Assembly: GCA_043228905.1 (NCBI GenBank)
Contig: JBHGNT010000016.1
Location: 8,122,001 to 8,186,000, forward strand
Length of the DNA: 64,000 nt
Direction: 5' to 3'
From: Azolla caroliniana
Lineage: Eukaryota; Polypodiophyta
Shown: positions 1 to 10,347 of the stretch, in pieces
Position numbering within the stretch: position 1 is the stretch's first letter
Layout of the letters: each line of letters begins with the position of its first letter
Translations under genes and position numbers: made by a program
The notes under the pieces: generated by a model
Databases searched by the model: none
Seen by the model: the letters and a program-made list of their open reading frames with translations, nothing else
What the model was told of the DNA's origin: nothing

Positions 1-2195
1 GTTGCAACCAACATTCCCACTTGTAGTTCTTGCAAATTACCTTGCCATCTTGCCTCAACAGTACGTGACTTTCTTGGTCCCACATAAATATCTCTTTGCA
101 GTGGCCGAACTAAATCATGAAGCTCCATATTATTCGATTGTCGGTGATGAGTCTGCGATATCGTTGATGTCATCCCAATGTTCCATGTGAATGGGATACG
201 GATTGGCCATAAACCGGCGATGTAATTATCTAAAATGGTGCGTTGATGGGTGAAGAAAATCTCCCACCATTCAACATCCTCATCACCGGCAAACTTCTTA
301 GTCCGATCAATATTATTTTGTTTCTCTGCTAGACATCTCAACCAATATGCCCTTTGTTCATCAATAGTACTATTTGGTGCTACATTTTTATGATCATCAT
401 ATGGCATTTGTTGTGCACCATGTAGAGGTTCATCTGGGATATGAAGAAGGAGCCTACAACCTTCTTGGGGCTCCCATTGTGCACTAGATGAGTATTGTTT
501 CGCAAACAACACCGTCATCTTCAGGTGGGCCGATCTTTGTTTTATGAGGAAGACATGGTTGAAACTTATATTATTAAGAGGTGCAAGCACCCTACCTTTA
601 GTCCCGTCACTATCCATGCAGAAACGTTTAAAGTCGTATACTTCTTCCAAGTGTTGTACTTCAGGCTTTGGTGTATATGCTTCACTAATCAATTTGGATA
701 GCGTGGGAAGTGTGAAAGCATTACAGCGAGCAAGCTTCTTTGAGAACCTACTGAACATTTGATCTATGTGATCATGGGTATGACCAACCAACAAGAAGTT
801 AACCTTTATCTTTTTAAATATGCCCCTCTCTACTAGCATGCTTAGATAGCCGAAGACAGTTGAGTTCTTATTCTCTCTTGCTGTGTTGTCTAGTTGCAGA
901 TATAGAACTGGTGGGAGTATACCTGACCATGATTGCAATACCCAGTGCATGACAGTGACAGTAAGATTAGGGTCGTTGTGGATATTGGGATAAGTTAAGA
1001 ACACTTGCGGTCTTATAGTTTGACAATATGTCAAACAACCCACTAGATGCATTTGCACGAGACACTCATCTCCAATATCCTTGGGGAGTCTTTGAAAATG
1101 CGGCAAACAAGTTTTCTTTTGATCCATGCCGTCAATAATCATGCACATATACTTTTCGGGAGATTGAAACTCTTTTTGTCGGTGATGCATAGCCTTAGTA
1201 CGTTCCAATGCCTGACTTTCACGATGTTCTTTTAACAAGTTCTTGTAATTCTTGATCTCTACATTTGATTTTCCACCCTTGGCCATACTTTTTAAACTCG
1301 CACATATTGAGCAGACTCCCATTCGCACCTTTCGTGGGATAACCACGTTATTAAATTGTAACCTCCATAGTCGATTAAAATGCCTGTACTGTATGTAAGG
1401 CTCAACATCGGAAGACATGTCGTCCTTGTACGATTGGTAAACTTCCCTTCGAGTAAAGTTATCTGACAAATGAAGTCTTCCTGTCGTTGGCATAACTTCG
1501 CACTGTTTTGAAAAATATACCTCCATCCACCTAATTGCCTGTTGCCCAATTTGACCCTTACATCCAGAACCATTTTGATCGAACTGTACCCAGGAGCCCT
1601 TCAGAAGTCGCTCTTGAACTCGTTGCAGCCGCATATTTCCAATGCTATGAGTGATTTTAAAAGCTGCTCGACAACACTTGGTATTTAGTCCAAGGAAATA
1701 TTCAACTTGCGTTGAATTAGGCCCTGCTTTGTGATCCAATTTAAGTTGCATATGCGAAAGAAGAAATGTATCTTGCTCTTCCCCATTAAGAGACAAGTAT
1801 TTTTGTTGTGTTTCACGTAACCTTGACTTTCCATAAGTTGATAGACAGAGATTTGCACAACACGATTTGTTCAAGTCGCATAGAAGTTGACGATCAGAAC
1901 ATAAGAAATTAAATCTCTTTTCACTAACTTGTCGAGGAACTCTTTTAAATGCTAGAGGTTTAGTAATGCTATTGTTATCTATCGACGAAGAATCGTCCGC
2001 TTGTAAGCTTGCATGAAGAGGGCCATCAACAGGATCAATTGAAAACAGAGAATTCGAAGTACTAGGAGCCACACTTTTCTGTTTAAGCTGCAAATGTTTT
2101 TTGTGGTCGTACTCTTCTATTGAGAAATACGAGTTGTCTGACAATGAAAAGGGGGCAATAGAAAAAAGAGATGTTCTACTTGTAGAAGAAGACAT
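1..2195 (-). CDS. DUF7869-like protein, possibly a transposase (3' end outside the window)
   Basis: One open frame runs from an ATG (complement of 2193-2195) to the window edge with no stop, at least 731 codons and no intron. A Ser-rich N-terminus is followed by a Cys-rich block (about residues 95-110, CCANLC), a segment with CCRAAF (about 172), and a second Cys pair, VCSICASLK (about 293). The core has three spaced acidic motifs: IIDGMDQ (about 354), LQLDNTARENKN (about 434) and LLVGHTHDHIDQMFS (about 469-480). This D...DN.xRENKN...VGHTHxxIDQ pattern is what I know from DUF7869-type proteins, which are multi-copy in many eukaryotes and look like RNase H-fold transposases. Catalytic function is inferred. 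The frame is intact although its plus-strand neighbour carries stops. Start choice: first ATG after a TATA-like ATATA upstream. Family assignment is from memory and could be wrong in name. Confidence 0.72.
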   Translation of the reverse strand, partial: MSSSTSRTSLFSIAPFSLSDNSYFSIEEYDHKKHLQLKQKSVAPSTSNSLFSIDPVDGPLHASLQADDSSSIDNNSITKPLAFKRVPRQVSEKRFNFLCSDRQLLCDLNKSCCANLCLSTYGKSRLRETQQKYLSLNGEEQDTFLLSHMQLKLDHKAGPNSTQVEYFLGLNTKCCRAAFKITHSIGNMRLQRVQERLLKGSWVQFDQNGSGCKGQIGQQAIRWMEVYFSKQCEVMPTTGRLHLSDNFTRREVYQSYKDDMSSDVEPYIQYRHFNRLWRLQFNNVVIPRKVRMGVCSICASLKSMAKGGKSNVEIKNYKNLLKEHRESQALERTKAMHHRQKEFQSPEKYMCMIIDGMDQKKTCLPHFQRLPKDIGDECLVQMHLVGCLTYCQTIRPQVFLTYPNIHNDPNLTVTVMHWVLQSWSGILPPVLYLQLDNTARENKNSTVFGYLSMLVERGIFKKIKVNFLLVGHTHDHIDQMFSRFSKKLARCNAFTLPTLSKLISEAYTPKPEVQHLEEVYDFKRFCMDSDGTKGRVLAPLNNISFNHVFLIKQRSAHLKMTVLFAKQYSSSAQWEPQEGCRLLLHIPDEPLHGAQQMPYDDHKNVAPNSTIDEQRAYWLRCLAEKQNNIDRTKKFAGDEDVEWWEIFFTHQRTILDNYIAGLWPIRIPFTWNIGMTSTISQTHHRQSNNMELHDLVRPLQRDIYVGPRKSRTVEARWQGNLQELQVGMLVA

Positions 2196-2492
2196 TTGAG
2201 GGAGTCTAACTGTATTCTAAAACCTTCTTTTGAGAAAATTAAGGAATGCTAAAGCCTAACTATATAACTACCCGAACACTTAGATTAACTATATTATTTT
2301 TCGAAATTTTCCTAAAAAACAAATAATTAAAAATTATTTTTTATTTTAAAAGGAATGCTAAAGTCTTCTATATAAGGAGGTTAGAAATTTCATTTTCATT
2401 ATCAAGTGAAAGAATCCATCGAGCTCAGAGCACATGCCAATTTTCGAGCACTCAGAAGCACATCGTCGACAGCACTACCTCCGGCACGAACC
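2196..2492. promoter_or_regulatory. Divergent promoter region with a duplicated motif
   Basis: This AT-rich intergenic stretch separates the two divergent start codons. A direct repeat AAGGAATGCTAAAG occurs at 2241-2254 and 2350-2363, and each copy is followed within about 10 bases by CTATATA. The right copy (CTATATAAGG, about 2368) lies about 120 bp before the plus-strand ATG at 2493 and is a good TATA-box candidate. Read on the minus strand, the left copy gives TTATATAG about 75 bp before the other ATG. The region may therefore drive both genes. No other site could be assigned. Confidence 0.45.
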
Positions 2493-3511
2493 ATGAACAA
2501 GGGAAAGAAAATCGTCAGGTTAGTAATATTCTTTACATTTTTTAAGATTCCTAAAGATTCCTTAAAGATTCCTTTCCTCAACACATAGAAATTTTATTTT
2601 ATTTTGTACAACGAACTTGGAAAGCAATTATGAAAGGCAGGACCTTCAACCAAAATCCGATGCAGTGCATCGGATTTTGGTTGAAGGTCCCGCCTTTCAA
2701 CCAACGTTGTTTCTATGTTTTCACCAATGTTTTTAATTTCAGTGAATCCAGACAAAAAGTTCCTTCATTTAGATTGAAGATTCGATCTCCGACAAAACGA
2801 GAATCTGGCTCCTTCATCAAGGACACGAGTAAAAAGATTTTATTTGACTCAACGGGGGAAGGAGGATCCAAGTCATTTGTGGCTACTACCAAAATCAACA
2901 AAGGTAGTACGCAAGAGGAGAAAATGGTTGAGGTGAAATATAAGGATTACCCCGAACTTGAATGGTGTCTCTCTTATGTCGAGGAGGATGGGGTGCTATT
3001 ATTGATAACGGCAAAATCGGACGGGGAAGGGAAACTTCAGCTTGGAAAAACATTTAATTACGGGCATGTAACCAAGCTAGAGTACGAAGACATTGACTCT
3101 ACAAGTATTTTAATCGATGTCTCGAGCTCAGTTGGCAACAGGCGATTGCGACTTGATGAGGGAAACCTAGTACTCGAATCTTGCAATCCCAAGGCTTTGC
3201 GTAAAGACATGCAAACGAAAAATAACTTGTTGGTAGCTCTTCGGCCGTACGTGACAGGAGAGATGATGACCGGTGAAGCAGAAACTCCACCGAAAAAGTC
3301 TAGGAAGACAAATCCTGTTCAAAAGAAATATACTAAACGACCACGACCCGAAGAAGAAGAAGAAGAAATATTAGAGTTCGTGGAAGAAGAAGAAGACCAA
3401 CAAGTCGACGTCGTGGCTCCAGGCGGACAACTATCTTCTGGTGTCCTGACGTTAGAACAAAATAAAATAAGAGAAAATATTGTGAAGACTAAACTTGTGC
3501 GCAGGGGCTAG
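2493..3511 (+). CDS. N-terminal part of the ParB-methyltransferase gene (exons 1-2)
   Basis: Exon 1 (2493-2518) encodes MNKGKKIV and ends AG|GTTAGT. The acceptor TTTTAATTTCAG ends at 2742, and the split codon AG|T keeps the frame into exon 2. The longer open frame that begins at an ATG at 2630 starts inside this intron and is not the likely start. The segment has a mixed basic/acidic head, a region around WCLSYVEEDGVLLL with beta-strand-like spacing, a Lys/Arg patch (PPKKSRKTNPVQKKYTKRPR, nuclear-signal-like) and a run of Glu at about 3349-3395. I recognise no domain. It stops at TAG 3509-3511, but the same frame continues straight into the ParB-like part. Confidence 0.6.
2632..2698. repeat. 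67-bp near-perfect palindrome inside intron 1
   Basis: Arms 2632-2664 and 2666-2698 are 33 nt each. They pair around the single base at 2665 with one mismatch (A at 2639 against the G-type arm). It lies within intron 1 of the ParB-methyltransferase gene. It would form a long hairpin in RNA. It could be a foldback element, a small-RNA precursor or a replication artefact. No target-site duplication was clear. Confidence 0.8.
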
Positions 3512-4380
3512 CTATTTCATTTGCCCATTACTTCTATCCAAAGGCCCCCCATTGACCCCGTGACTGGAAGACGTCCCTTGGAAATTAGGGAGCCGCACTC
3601 CGTCCATGTGCAAAACCTAAAAAGCAAAATGAAAATAAATCCTCACGCTACTGTGGTGCCATTTTTGGTAATGGTTGATCAAGAACAATGCCCAACAGTA
3701 GCAGATTTCAAGTATAGCTCTGCAGATGATTACACATACTATGTAATTGGAGGATCACATTCGGCCGAAGCTCGACGACAGCTTGTCAAAGAATATCCTC
3801 TCATGCCGTTCTTCAAGTACGCCGAATGTAAGGTATATGCAGGACTAACTCACGAGGAGGCAAAGCTGCTCGCATGGGACCATAACAATGACAACGATTA
3901 TAGGCAAAAGATGTCATGTATAGAGAGGATAAGATTTTTTCATCATGAATACCTGGATGCCTTGAATCGTTTTGGTCCAAGATTGTGGCCTGGATTGCGA
4001 CGCCAGTGTTTATTGGAAGTAGGGATTGCAATGGATGAGAGTACCAAATCCGAAGGTCTCCGGAAATATGATTCTTGGTTTCAACTAGCTTTTCGGACCG
4101 GAGAGGTGTGGGATCTCCAAGACAAAATATTCTCTATGTGGGAGCGGAAAGAAGTCAAGGGGCAAAGATCAAAAAAGGGAAGAATTGATCCACAAGTTGA
4201 GATGAAATCAAAGACCAAGGGAAAAAGCGACTTGGTAATCGAGGAGTTAGCAGAGGACATGAAACTTTTACCTTGGAGATCATTACAAGGTATCAAAGAT
4301 GATAGATTGTTAATATCCGTGCTATCTCGAGTGGTCGCCAAGGAATTTAGTTTGGACGAGATGGTAACAGACTTGCAAAA
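3512..4380 (+). CDS. ParB/sulfiredoxin-like domain segment (rest of exon 2)
   Basis: This continues the exon 2 frame directly after the TAG at 3509-3511. It opens PITSIQRPPIDPVTGRRPLE, then IREPHSVHVQNLKSKM, then YYVIGGSHSAEARRQL (about 3740-3787). The GG-S-H-SxxARR box matches the conserved GxHRxxA-like box of ParB N-terminal/Srx-fold domains, with Ser-His in place of His-Arg. A following VYAGLTHEEAKLLAWDHNND helix resembles the ParB-type 'leaf of residues after the box' found in methylase-linked ParB proteins. The C-terminal part is Lys/Arg-rich (about 4140-4230). The exon ends CAAAA|GTAAGT, a strong donor. A role in DNA or nucleotide binding next to the methyltransferase is inferred. Confidence 0.65.
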
Positions 4381-4462
4381 GTAAGTGTTTATAGTATACC
4401 TTTTCATGAAAGTCTTCAATTATTTTGAATATCTTATTTCTAATTTCATATTGATTGTGCAG

Positions 4463-5130
4463 TCACAAGGTATACATGAAGATTCAGGAGTTGATGATGC
4501 AAAAATTGAGTTTACCGACATGGGAAGAAGTTGAACAAGCCTGCCCGATAACTTCTTCCTACAAGGCATTGGAGGAATATTTTATTGTATTTAGAGAATG
4601 GGTATGTGTCTTTTGAATGTTGATATGTTAGAAACTAATGTTCCCTGCTAACAACAATGACAGTTGCAGAAAACATCAAAATCGAAAAAGAACGACAATA
4701 ATGACGGTATTCCAGCGGCCTTCATCACGCACTTAGAACGTGTGAAATATGAGAAGAGAATGACCAAAGGGAAGGAAATGGAACTGCCAGAGGATTCAGA
4801 GACTGTAAAGAGTTTTTTGCATAGGTCTGATCCTTTCAAACAGCTTCATTATAGTGTTTTCAATGGCGAAGTATCCCAAATGCTCGAACTGTTACCGAGA
4901 AGGCACTACACTTTGCTGATAGCTGACATACCATATGGTTTCCGTATTGCGGGATCAACATATGATGATGTGCCTTTCAAGTACCCTCAGATCGAGAAAA
5001 TGGTAAAGGATTTCGCAGAACTGACATTGGCCCCCTTGTGGAGGATAGTCATATTTCATAGCATGGGGCAATCACTGTCCGTCACAACAGCTTTGAAGTC
5101 CCGTTGTCATGCCACTGAACACATGCATTG
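4463..5130 (+). CDS. Exons 3-4: methyltransferase catalytic part (DIPYG)
   Basis: Exon 3 (4463-4601, acceptor TTGATTGTGCAG, donor GG|GTATGT) and exon 4 (4664-5130, acceptor AATGACAG, donor TTG|GTGCGT) continue the frame. Exon 4 carries HYTLLIADIPYGFRIAGST (about 4905-4960). DIPY occupies the place of the catalytic (D/N/S)PP(Y/F/W) motif of amino-methyltransferases, with Ile in place of the first Pro. Downstream LAPLWRIVIFHS and LKSRCHATEHMHW fit the strand and target-recognition stretch that follow in beta-class enzymes. Whether Ile in this position permits catalysis is not known to me. Confidence 0.65.
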
Positions 5131-5219
5131 GTGCGTTATAGTTCGCTTTTACTCATTACAGTACTTCTTATTATATGTACACATTTACACCTCTAATACT
5201 TGATTTTCTTTCTCTATAG

Positions 5220-5280
5220 GATCAAAACAAATATTACACGTAGCCCTGGCGATCGAATGGTTAGTGCGGTCGAACATTTT
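5220..5280 (+). CDS. Exon 5, left half (before Copia-1)
   Basis: The acceptor TTTCTCTATAG ends at 5219. The 61 bases complete the split Trp codon and encode IKTNITRSPGDRMVSAVEHF. The last five bases, ATTTT (5276-5280), are the target-site duplication of Copia-1. The coding frame resumes at 10353, so the insertion alone ends the protein a few codons later within the 5' LTR. Confidence 0.7.
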
Positions 5281-5390
5281 TGTTGAGGGGCAAGCTCAAC
5301 CGGAGCCGGATTGGCTGAATAAGCGAGACGGATCGGGCGAAACGGATCGGTATGACGGTGAGTCTTGATATAATTTTGAAATTACTTTCT

Positions 5391-5430
<40 letters not shown>

Positions 5431-5469
5431 GTTCTCTGGTTTACGCTTCCGCAAACACTCACGTTTTCA
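5281..5469 (+). repeat. Copia-1 5' LTR
   Basis: Starts TGTTGAGGGG and ends CGTTTTCA, directly before the PBS. It contains a (CT)n run at about 5391-5427. It lacks the 15-bp GCCGGAGCCGGTAAG block present in the 3' LTR, and its microsatellite is CT where the 3' LTR has GT. Confidence 0.93.
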
Positions 5470-5481
5470 TGGTATCAGAGC
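5470..5481 (+). other. Copia-1 primer binding site
   Basis: TGGTATCAGAGC matches the plant initiator Met-tRNA 3' end motif used by most plant copia elements and directly abuts the 5' LTR. Confidence 0.9.
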
Positions 5482-5564
5482 GCGAGGGTTGAGAACCTCT
5501 GCTGCAGACATTTAACTCTTGAGAAGAAAACCCTAACAAGTCGAAAACAGACACAGTAGAAGAC

Positions 5565-8500
5565 ATGGATAGAGGAATGGCTACGTCGCTCCCGGTGGAG
5601 AAGCTCGACAGGAGCAACTATGCATCCTGGTCTTACAAGATGCACCAGTACCTGCTTGGACACGGGTACTGGAGTTATGTCGAAGGAGCGAATGATGCGG
5701 CACCTGACTCGGCACACAAGGACTTCCCGGTATGGGAACAGGCGGCAAGTAGGGTGATGTACTGCTTCGCGTCCAGTGTCGGCGATCAGCTGCTCAGCCA
5801 CATCCGTGACGCCAAGACACCGAAGGATGCTTGGGGGAACCTGAAAAAGGTTTTCGCCGCAAGCACCACTGCCCGGAAGCTACAACTCAGACAGGAGTTG
5901 AGCAATGTTCGACAGAAGAACATGTCTGTGGTAGACTACACGGGCAGGATAAAGGAGATCTGTGACTTGCTCGCCTCTATCAATGTTACCGTAGAGGAAG
6001 ACGAGATGGTGCAGGTATGACTCGGAGGCCTGGCGTCCAAGTTCGGAGCGTTCGGGACTGCGGTGTGTACAAGGGAGAATACCCCCTCATTCTTCGACTT
6101 ACAATCGATGCTCCTTGTAGAGGAGAACCACACCGGTGCATCTACCAGTGCATCCCCGGACAACCGGATGCTGTACACGGGAACAGATCGGCACTGTGGG
6201 CGTGGTGGAAGAGGTGGGTCGGCACGCAATGGAGGCGACCGGCAAGAGCAGGAACGGAGGCACTATGAGTGTGCCGACAACAGTTCCGGGGCTTCCACAA
6301 GCAGGGGGAGTCAAGGCGGTGCCGGAGGCCGGCAAGACAAATCCGCTACGGAATGCTGGTACTGTGGCAAAAAAGGCCACAGGGAAAGCGAGTGTTGGAG
6401 AAAGCGTGCCGATTCGGACAAATCCGGATACGGCAAGACCGGTAAGGATGGCCGGCAAAACTCGCACTACGCAAACGGATCAGGAGGATCCGGAACCAGA
6501 AAGGCCGGTAAGGGGCCAGCCTTGGTGATGAATCACAAGGCAAACTCAATGAAGAAGACCACTTCCAAAACGGAGGAAGTGTGGTATGTTGATTCCGGCG
6601 CGTTGAACCACATGACGAGCCACAAAGAGTGGTTCTCCTTTCTGGAGAAACCGGATCAACCAGGAGTAGTCGAAACCGGAGACGACACTCCACACCCAAT
6701 CGAGCACGTCGGAGAAGTCCCTCTAAGCCACGTCGGACAGAAAGGGAAGCTGATGAACGTATTACACGTTCCGACGATCACGAAGAACCTGGTGTCCGTC
6801 GGTCAGATTGTCGACCAAGGGATGTAGGTGCGGTTTACGCACCTCGGGTGCTTCATTGAAGATGAGGGCGAAGTCATTGCGCAAGGGCGCAGAGACGGGA
6901 GGATGTTTATCCTCAACACCAATGACATTGGCACCGCTCTATTCGCGAAACGACAGAAGGTCGAGTCGGACATCGACCTATGGCACAAGCGGATAGGCCA
7001 CGTCAACTACCGGAGGCTTCAAGACCTGCAAACGAAACAAGTCGTTTTCGGTTTGCCAAAGTTCAGCGGCCGGAGAGCTGAAATTTGTGAAGCCTGCCAA
7101 CTTGGGAAGCAACACCGTCTTCCATTCCCCACCGAACGGAACCGGAGCCGTAACAAGCTCGATCTCATCCATTCGGATGTGTGGGGACCGGCACAAAGTG
7201 TAAGCCTTGGTGGGAGCCGGTACTTCGTCTCCTTCATCGATGAGTATACTCGACATACTTGGATCTACCTCATTGAGCGGAAGAGCGAAGTATTCGATTG
7301 TTTCCGGAGCCTCCAGAAGATGGTGGAACGGGAATCGGAGAGGAAGATCAAATGCCTTCGGTCGGATGGCGGAAAGGAATATTTTTCCGGCCAATTCACT
7401 AGTTATCTGCAGTAGAAGGGAATTCGGCGAGAGTTCAGCTGCAGATACACACCGGAGCAAAACGGTGTGGCCGAAAGGAAAAACCGGACACTCGTCAAGG
7501 CGGCAAGGACAATGCTGGAGGAGAAGAGCATGCCCCGGTTCTACTGGGCGGAGGCGGTCCAGACGGCCGTCTACATACAAAACCGCATTGGTGACAAGGT
7601 GTCAGCTCATGAGCTGTATTTCGGGCGCAAGCTGAACTTAAGACACCTTCGGATATTCGGCAGCCTAGCGTATGTGCATGTGCCGGATCAGAAGCGGAGG
7701 ACGTTGGATGCAAAATCGGAAAAATGCATCCTAGTCGGCTATGCTCAAGAGCAAAAGGGGTATAAGTGCTATAACCCCCGGACGAAGGAAGCCCGAGTTA
7801 GCCGTGATGTCGAGTTCGATGAATTGGCATCTTGGTACTCCGTACCGACTCTGACTTCCGATCTCGACCGAATGCCGGAAGATCAGGCCAGTGAGCCTGA
7901 ATCAGCCTTGGAAGAGGATGATGAAGTCGGGACTCAAGATGAGAGTCCGGAATCGTTGCGGCTGAGTGGACCGAACGAGCGACTGAGTCGGTTGGACCAG
8001 TCAGATGAAGAGACGGCAAGTGGTGGAGACTCTGCTGTGCTGTCCCCGCGCAAGGAACCGAGGAAACGGTTCACGCGCAAAGAGAAGGGGAAGAGGAAGA
8101 TGCTGGAATTCGAAACTGACAACGATGAGTCGGATCGGTGCGTATCCGATTCCAGAAAGGAGAAAGGCAGATCTTCGGGAACGAAGACCGAACTGGCCAA
8201 GAAGGGCCTCAAATCAGGTGACGGTGCGGTGCGCCGGTCAACCCGTCAGAAGGATCCCATCGTGCGGTATGGGTACAATGAATACATGGCGCGAGCCGGA
8301 GAGCTACGCAGAAGCAACAAAGGACGAAATTGGCGTGCCGCTATGGACGAAGAAATGCGGGCACTCGATGCCAACAAAACTTGGGACCTAGTTCTAGTTG
8401 ATCCTCCCCGTCACTGTTTACCGATCGGATGCAAGTGGGTTTACAAGGTCAAGTACAACGCCGACGGTTCTGTTAACCGGTACAAAGCCCGGTTAGTGGC

Positions 8501-9839
8501 GAAGGGATACGCGCAGACCCACGGAATCGACTACGACGAGACCTTCGCTCCTGTGGCGAAGATGACGACGGTTCGTGTGGTACTGGCTGCTGCGGCAAGG
8601 GGGTGGCATCTTCATCAGATGGATGTGAAGAACGCCTTCCTTCAAGGAGAGCTTGAAGAAGAAGTCTTTATGACTCAGCCCCCCGGATTTCAATCGGAGA
8701 TGAACAAATCAGCGGTATGCCGACTGAAGAAGTCGCTTTACGGCTTGAAGCAAGCCCCCCGAGCTTGGAACGCGAAGATCACGCACCGGTTGCGTAAGCT
8801 GGGGTTTGCTGTCTCTAAGTCGGACTCTTCGCTGTTCATCCGGCAAGGCTCTGACGGTCCGGTATGTATACTCTTGTATGTGGATGATTTAGTCATCACT
8901 GGACCAAGTCTTCCCGAAATCAACCGCGTCAAGTCCCAGTTGTCGGACGCATTCGAAATGAAGGACCTGGCGGACCATCATTATTTTCTTGGGATCGAAG
9001 TGATCCGGACCCCTGACGACATATTGCTCTCACAACGACATTACGTGTTGAATATGCTGTATAAGTTCGGCATGACGGATTGCCGACCTGTCTCCACACC
9101 CCTGGACCGGAACCAGAAGCTCCGTCCCAACTCTGGACCGGCCTGCAATGAGAAATGGTTCGGACAGGTTGTCGGAAGCCTGATCTACTTAACCATCACC
9201 CGACCCGACATCAGCTATCCAGTCGGCATGGTAAGTTAGTTCATGCAGAAGCCAACCGTGGAGCACCTTGAATGCGTGCAACGAATATTACGGTATGTCA
9301 GCGGCACTAAAGACCGGGGTCTGCTATACCGGCGAGGTATACTCGAAGAGCTTGTCGGTTACACAAATGCTGACTGGGCCGGCGATGCGTCTGATCGCCG
9401 CTCCACTTCCGGATACATGTTCTCCATAGGTAGCGCGACCGTTGCGTGGAGCAGCAAGAAGCAACCCACAGTGGCTTTGTCAAGCACTGAGGCTGAGTAC
9501 CGGGCCGCTACCGTTGCCACTTGTGAAGCCATCTCGCTTCGGTGACTGCTGCAAGACTTGCGGATCGAGGTGCTGACCTCGATCCCGATTTATTGCGATA
9601 ACATGAGCAGCCTGCAGCTTGCCAGGAACCCTGTGTTCCATGCTCGCACAAAGCACATCGAGGTGCACTACCACTTCGTGCGTGAGCGGGTCCTGAGCGG
9701 TGAAGTTGACCTATGGTATGTTCATACGGATCGGCAAGTTGCCGACATCTTCACCAAGCCGCTCGGATAGGACAAGTTGCAGCACTTTACCGAGATGCTT
9801 GGTGTTCAGCATCTCGACGTGCCGCACTTGAGGGGGAGA
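5565..9839 (+). pseudogene. Copia-1 gag-pol polyprotein with six stops
   Basis: A single frame from ATG 5565 encodes a UBN2/copia-type gag (KLDRSNYASWSYKMHQYLL), zinc knuckle CWYCGKKGHRESEC (about 6352-6393), protease VDSGALNHM (about 6589; DSGA), the pre-integrase LWHKRIGHVNYRRL, integrase with RSDGGKEYFS and PEQNGVAERKNR, RT with YVDD (about 8878) and RNase H with ADWAGDASDRRSTSGY. Stops in this frame: TGA 6018, TAG 6825, TAG 7413, TAG 9237, TGA 9543, TAG 9768. No frameshift is needed anywhere. The related Copia-2 has CAG where 6825 has TAG. A cut-and-copy element normally needs one uninterrupted polyprotein, so this copy is dead. Confidence 0.93.
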
Positions 9840-9884
9840 AGCAGTGGCTGTGAAGAAGAGTTGTGCACTTAGGAAGAGAAGTGC

Positions 9885-10076
9885 ATGCTGTGCGGAGGGC
9901 ATCACGACGGTACTGACCATGATGCGAAGGCGAATGAAGAATTCGATATCGGTTCACCGGCTGAAGAAGCCGAGGGAAGCATGGAGAAGGCCAAGACACA
10001 GAAGTGGTCCGATGTGGTGAGAGGTCTGAAGCCGGAAGTCGAATCGGAGTGTACCGATTCGGACAAGAAGGAGTGA
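9885..10076 (+). CDS. Small ORF in the extra 3' segment of Copia-1
   Basis: A 63-codon ORF (KTQKWSDVVRGLKPEVESEC; acidic, ending SDKKE) lies between two copies of the purine tract TTGAGGGGGAG (9828-9838 and 10148-10158). Copia elements normally have their LTR straight after the first tract. I recognise no family. It may be coding or simply open by chance. Confidence 0.3.
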   Translation: MLCGGHHDGTDHDAKANEEFDIGSPAEEAEGSMEKAKTQKWSDVVRGLKPEVESECTDSDKKE

Positions 10077-10147
10077 CGCTAGGAGGAGTCGGTTGAAAGA
10101 ACCGACTGCCACAGAGGTCGACACTACGACCCCACCTCAGGTTGAGC

Positions 10148-10158
10148 TTGAGGGGGAG
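10148..10158 (+). other. Copia-1 polypurine tract
   Basis: TTGAGGGGGAG directly precedes the TG of the 3' LTR. An identical 11-mer occurs 320 bp upstream at 9828-9838. Confidence 0.8.
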
Positions 10159-10347
10159 TGTTGAGGGGCAAGCTCAACCGGAGCCGGATCGGCTGAATAA
10201 GCCGGAGCCGGTAAGCGAGACGGATCGGGCGAAACGGATTGGTATGACGGTGAGTCTTGATATAATTTTGAAATTATGTTCTGCTGTGTGTGTGTGTGTG
10301 TGTGTGTTGTTCTCTGGTTTACGCTTCCGCAAACACTCACGTTTTCA
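10159..10347 (+). repeat. Copia-1 3' LTR
   Basis: 189 bp, TGTTGAGGGG...GTTTTCA. It has a (TG)n run at about 10285-10306 in the position of the (CT)n run of the 5' LTR, and an extra 15-bp GCCGGAGCCGGTAAG block near 10200. It is followed by the TSD ATTTT. Confidence 0.93.

Noticed and set aside
2630-2742. Start of the methyltransferase N-terminus at ATG 2630
   Set aside because: This ATG lies in the hairpin within intron 1; the exon 1 ATG at 2493 with good donor and acceptor gives a consistent frame.
6978-7580. 200-codon minus-strand frame opposite Copia-1 integrase
   Set aside because: Shadow of the coding strand; a similar one (185 codons) lies opposite the Copia-2 integrase at 41836-42393.
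8005-8391. 128-codon frame in another frame of Copia-1
   Set aside because: The true gag-pol frame covers this region with clear RT homology.
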